Shown: one piece after another, positions 5,854-6,021 of the stretch
How the letters are laid out: each line of letters opens with the position of its first letter
Numbering within the stretch: position 1 is the first letter of the stretch
Assembly (NCBI GenBank): GCA_937914775.1
Contig: CALDNB010000058.1
Coordinates: forward strand, 1 to 6,021
DNA from: an uncultured Clostridia bacterium
Lineage (GTDB): Bacteria > Bacillota > Clostridia > Monoglobales > Firm-18
Reading direction: 5' to 3'
DNA length: 6,021 bases
Notes under the pieces: generated by a model
What the model saw: only the letters and a program-made list of their open reading frames with translations
What the model was told of the DNA's origin: nothing
The model's database searches: none
Program-made: the position numbers and the translations under genes

Positions 5854-6021
5854 TACTAAAGATGGAGTTTTTTGTCATAATCTTTGCCCCTTTTCCTTTC
5901 ACGTTTCGACAACTTATTCTACCTTACGGTAGTAAAATGATGTTAGGGTGACAGGAGCCATCCGAACCACGCCTTAAATAGCAGAATTTCGGTGTATTTC
6001 GGCTTGTCATCTTTGCAAGGC
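5854..6021. other. Right-edge region upstream of glyA, no clear gene
   Basis: No convincing gene is seen in these 168 nt. They hold a 5-bp hairpin, CTACC-TTAC-GGTAG (5919-5932). An imperfect direct repeat of TTGTCAT plus CTTTGC occurs at 5872-5887 and 6004-6016. TTTCGG occurs twice close to the end. The base composition from about 5935 is less AT-rich than the neighbouring spacer. The segment may be the edge of a dispersed repeat or of a structured RNA that continues beyond the window; nothing here decides between them. Confidence 0.4.
5924..6010 (-). other. Doubtful 28-codon ORF
   Basis: On the minus strand an ATG at 6010-6008 opens a short frame, MTSRNTPKFCYLRRGSDGSC and eight more residues, ending at TAA 5926-5924. 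The frame is also open from the ATG to the right edge. No ribosome site is visible (the upstream bases read CTTGCAAAG), and the sequence has no recognisable domain. The stop codon sits in the loop of the small hairpin at 5919-5932. It may be the tail of a gene beyond the window, a frame inside a repeat element, or chance. Confidence 0.2.

Overview
This window looks like chromosomal DNA from an AT-rich, low-GC Gram-positive bacterium, probably an anaerobic member of the Clostridia. The reasons are strong purine-rich Shine-Dalgarno sites (GGGAGG, AGGAGAGG), near-consensus sigma-A promoters, hairpin-plus-T terminators, a lipobox lipoprotein, and GlyA and RarA proteins of normal Firmicutes length. 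No mobility, phage, CRISPR, rRNA or tRNA gene is visible.

Layout. (1) Positions 1-289 hold the 5' part of a minus-strand gene that runs off the left edge. It is unrecognised and seems to have a non-ATG start. (2) Positions 371-2847 hold four plus-strand genes for envelope proteins of unknown function, in two transcription units. The first pair is a lipoprotein with an internally duplicated domain (371-1375) and a small membrane-anchored protein (1392-1760), closed by a hairpin terminator. The second pair is two membrane-anchored proteins (1872-2429 and 2443-2847), driven by a clear promoter whose -35 box starts one base after that terminator. (3) Positions 2848-2953 are a palindrome-rich intergenic stretch with competing hairpins, ending in a strong terminator that serves converging transcripts. 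(4) Positions 2958-5792 are a minus-strand operon, transcribed glyA, rarA, small cupin. Its genes overlap by 8 nt and 1 nt, and a textbook promoter lies at 5825-5853. (5) Positions 5854-6021 are mostly non-coding sequence with a small hairpin and, on the minus strand, a doubtful 28-codon ORF.

How the genes fit together. The glyA-rarA-cupin operon is housekeeping: GlyA supplies glycine and one-carbon units, RarA acts at stalled replication forks, and the cupin is a predicted small metal-binding protein of unknown substrate. The overlaps suggest coupled translation, not a shared pathway. The four plus-strand genes all encode N-terminally anchored proteins with their soluble parts predicted outside the membrane. 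Their clustering suggests a shared surface role, but nothing in the sequence states what it is. They are the accessory, least-described part of the window. I do not see convincing evidence for a complete novel defence or mobile system.
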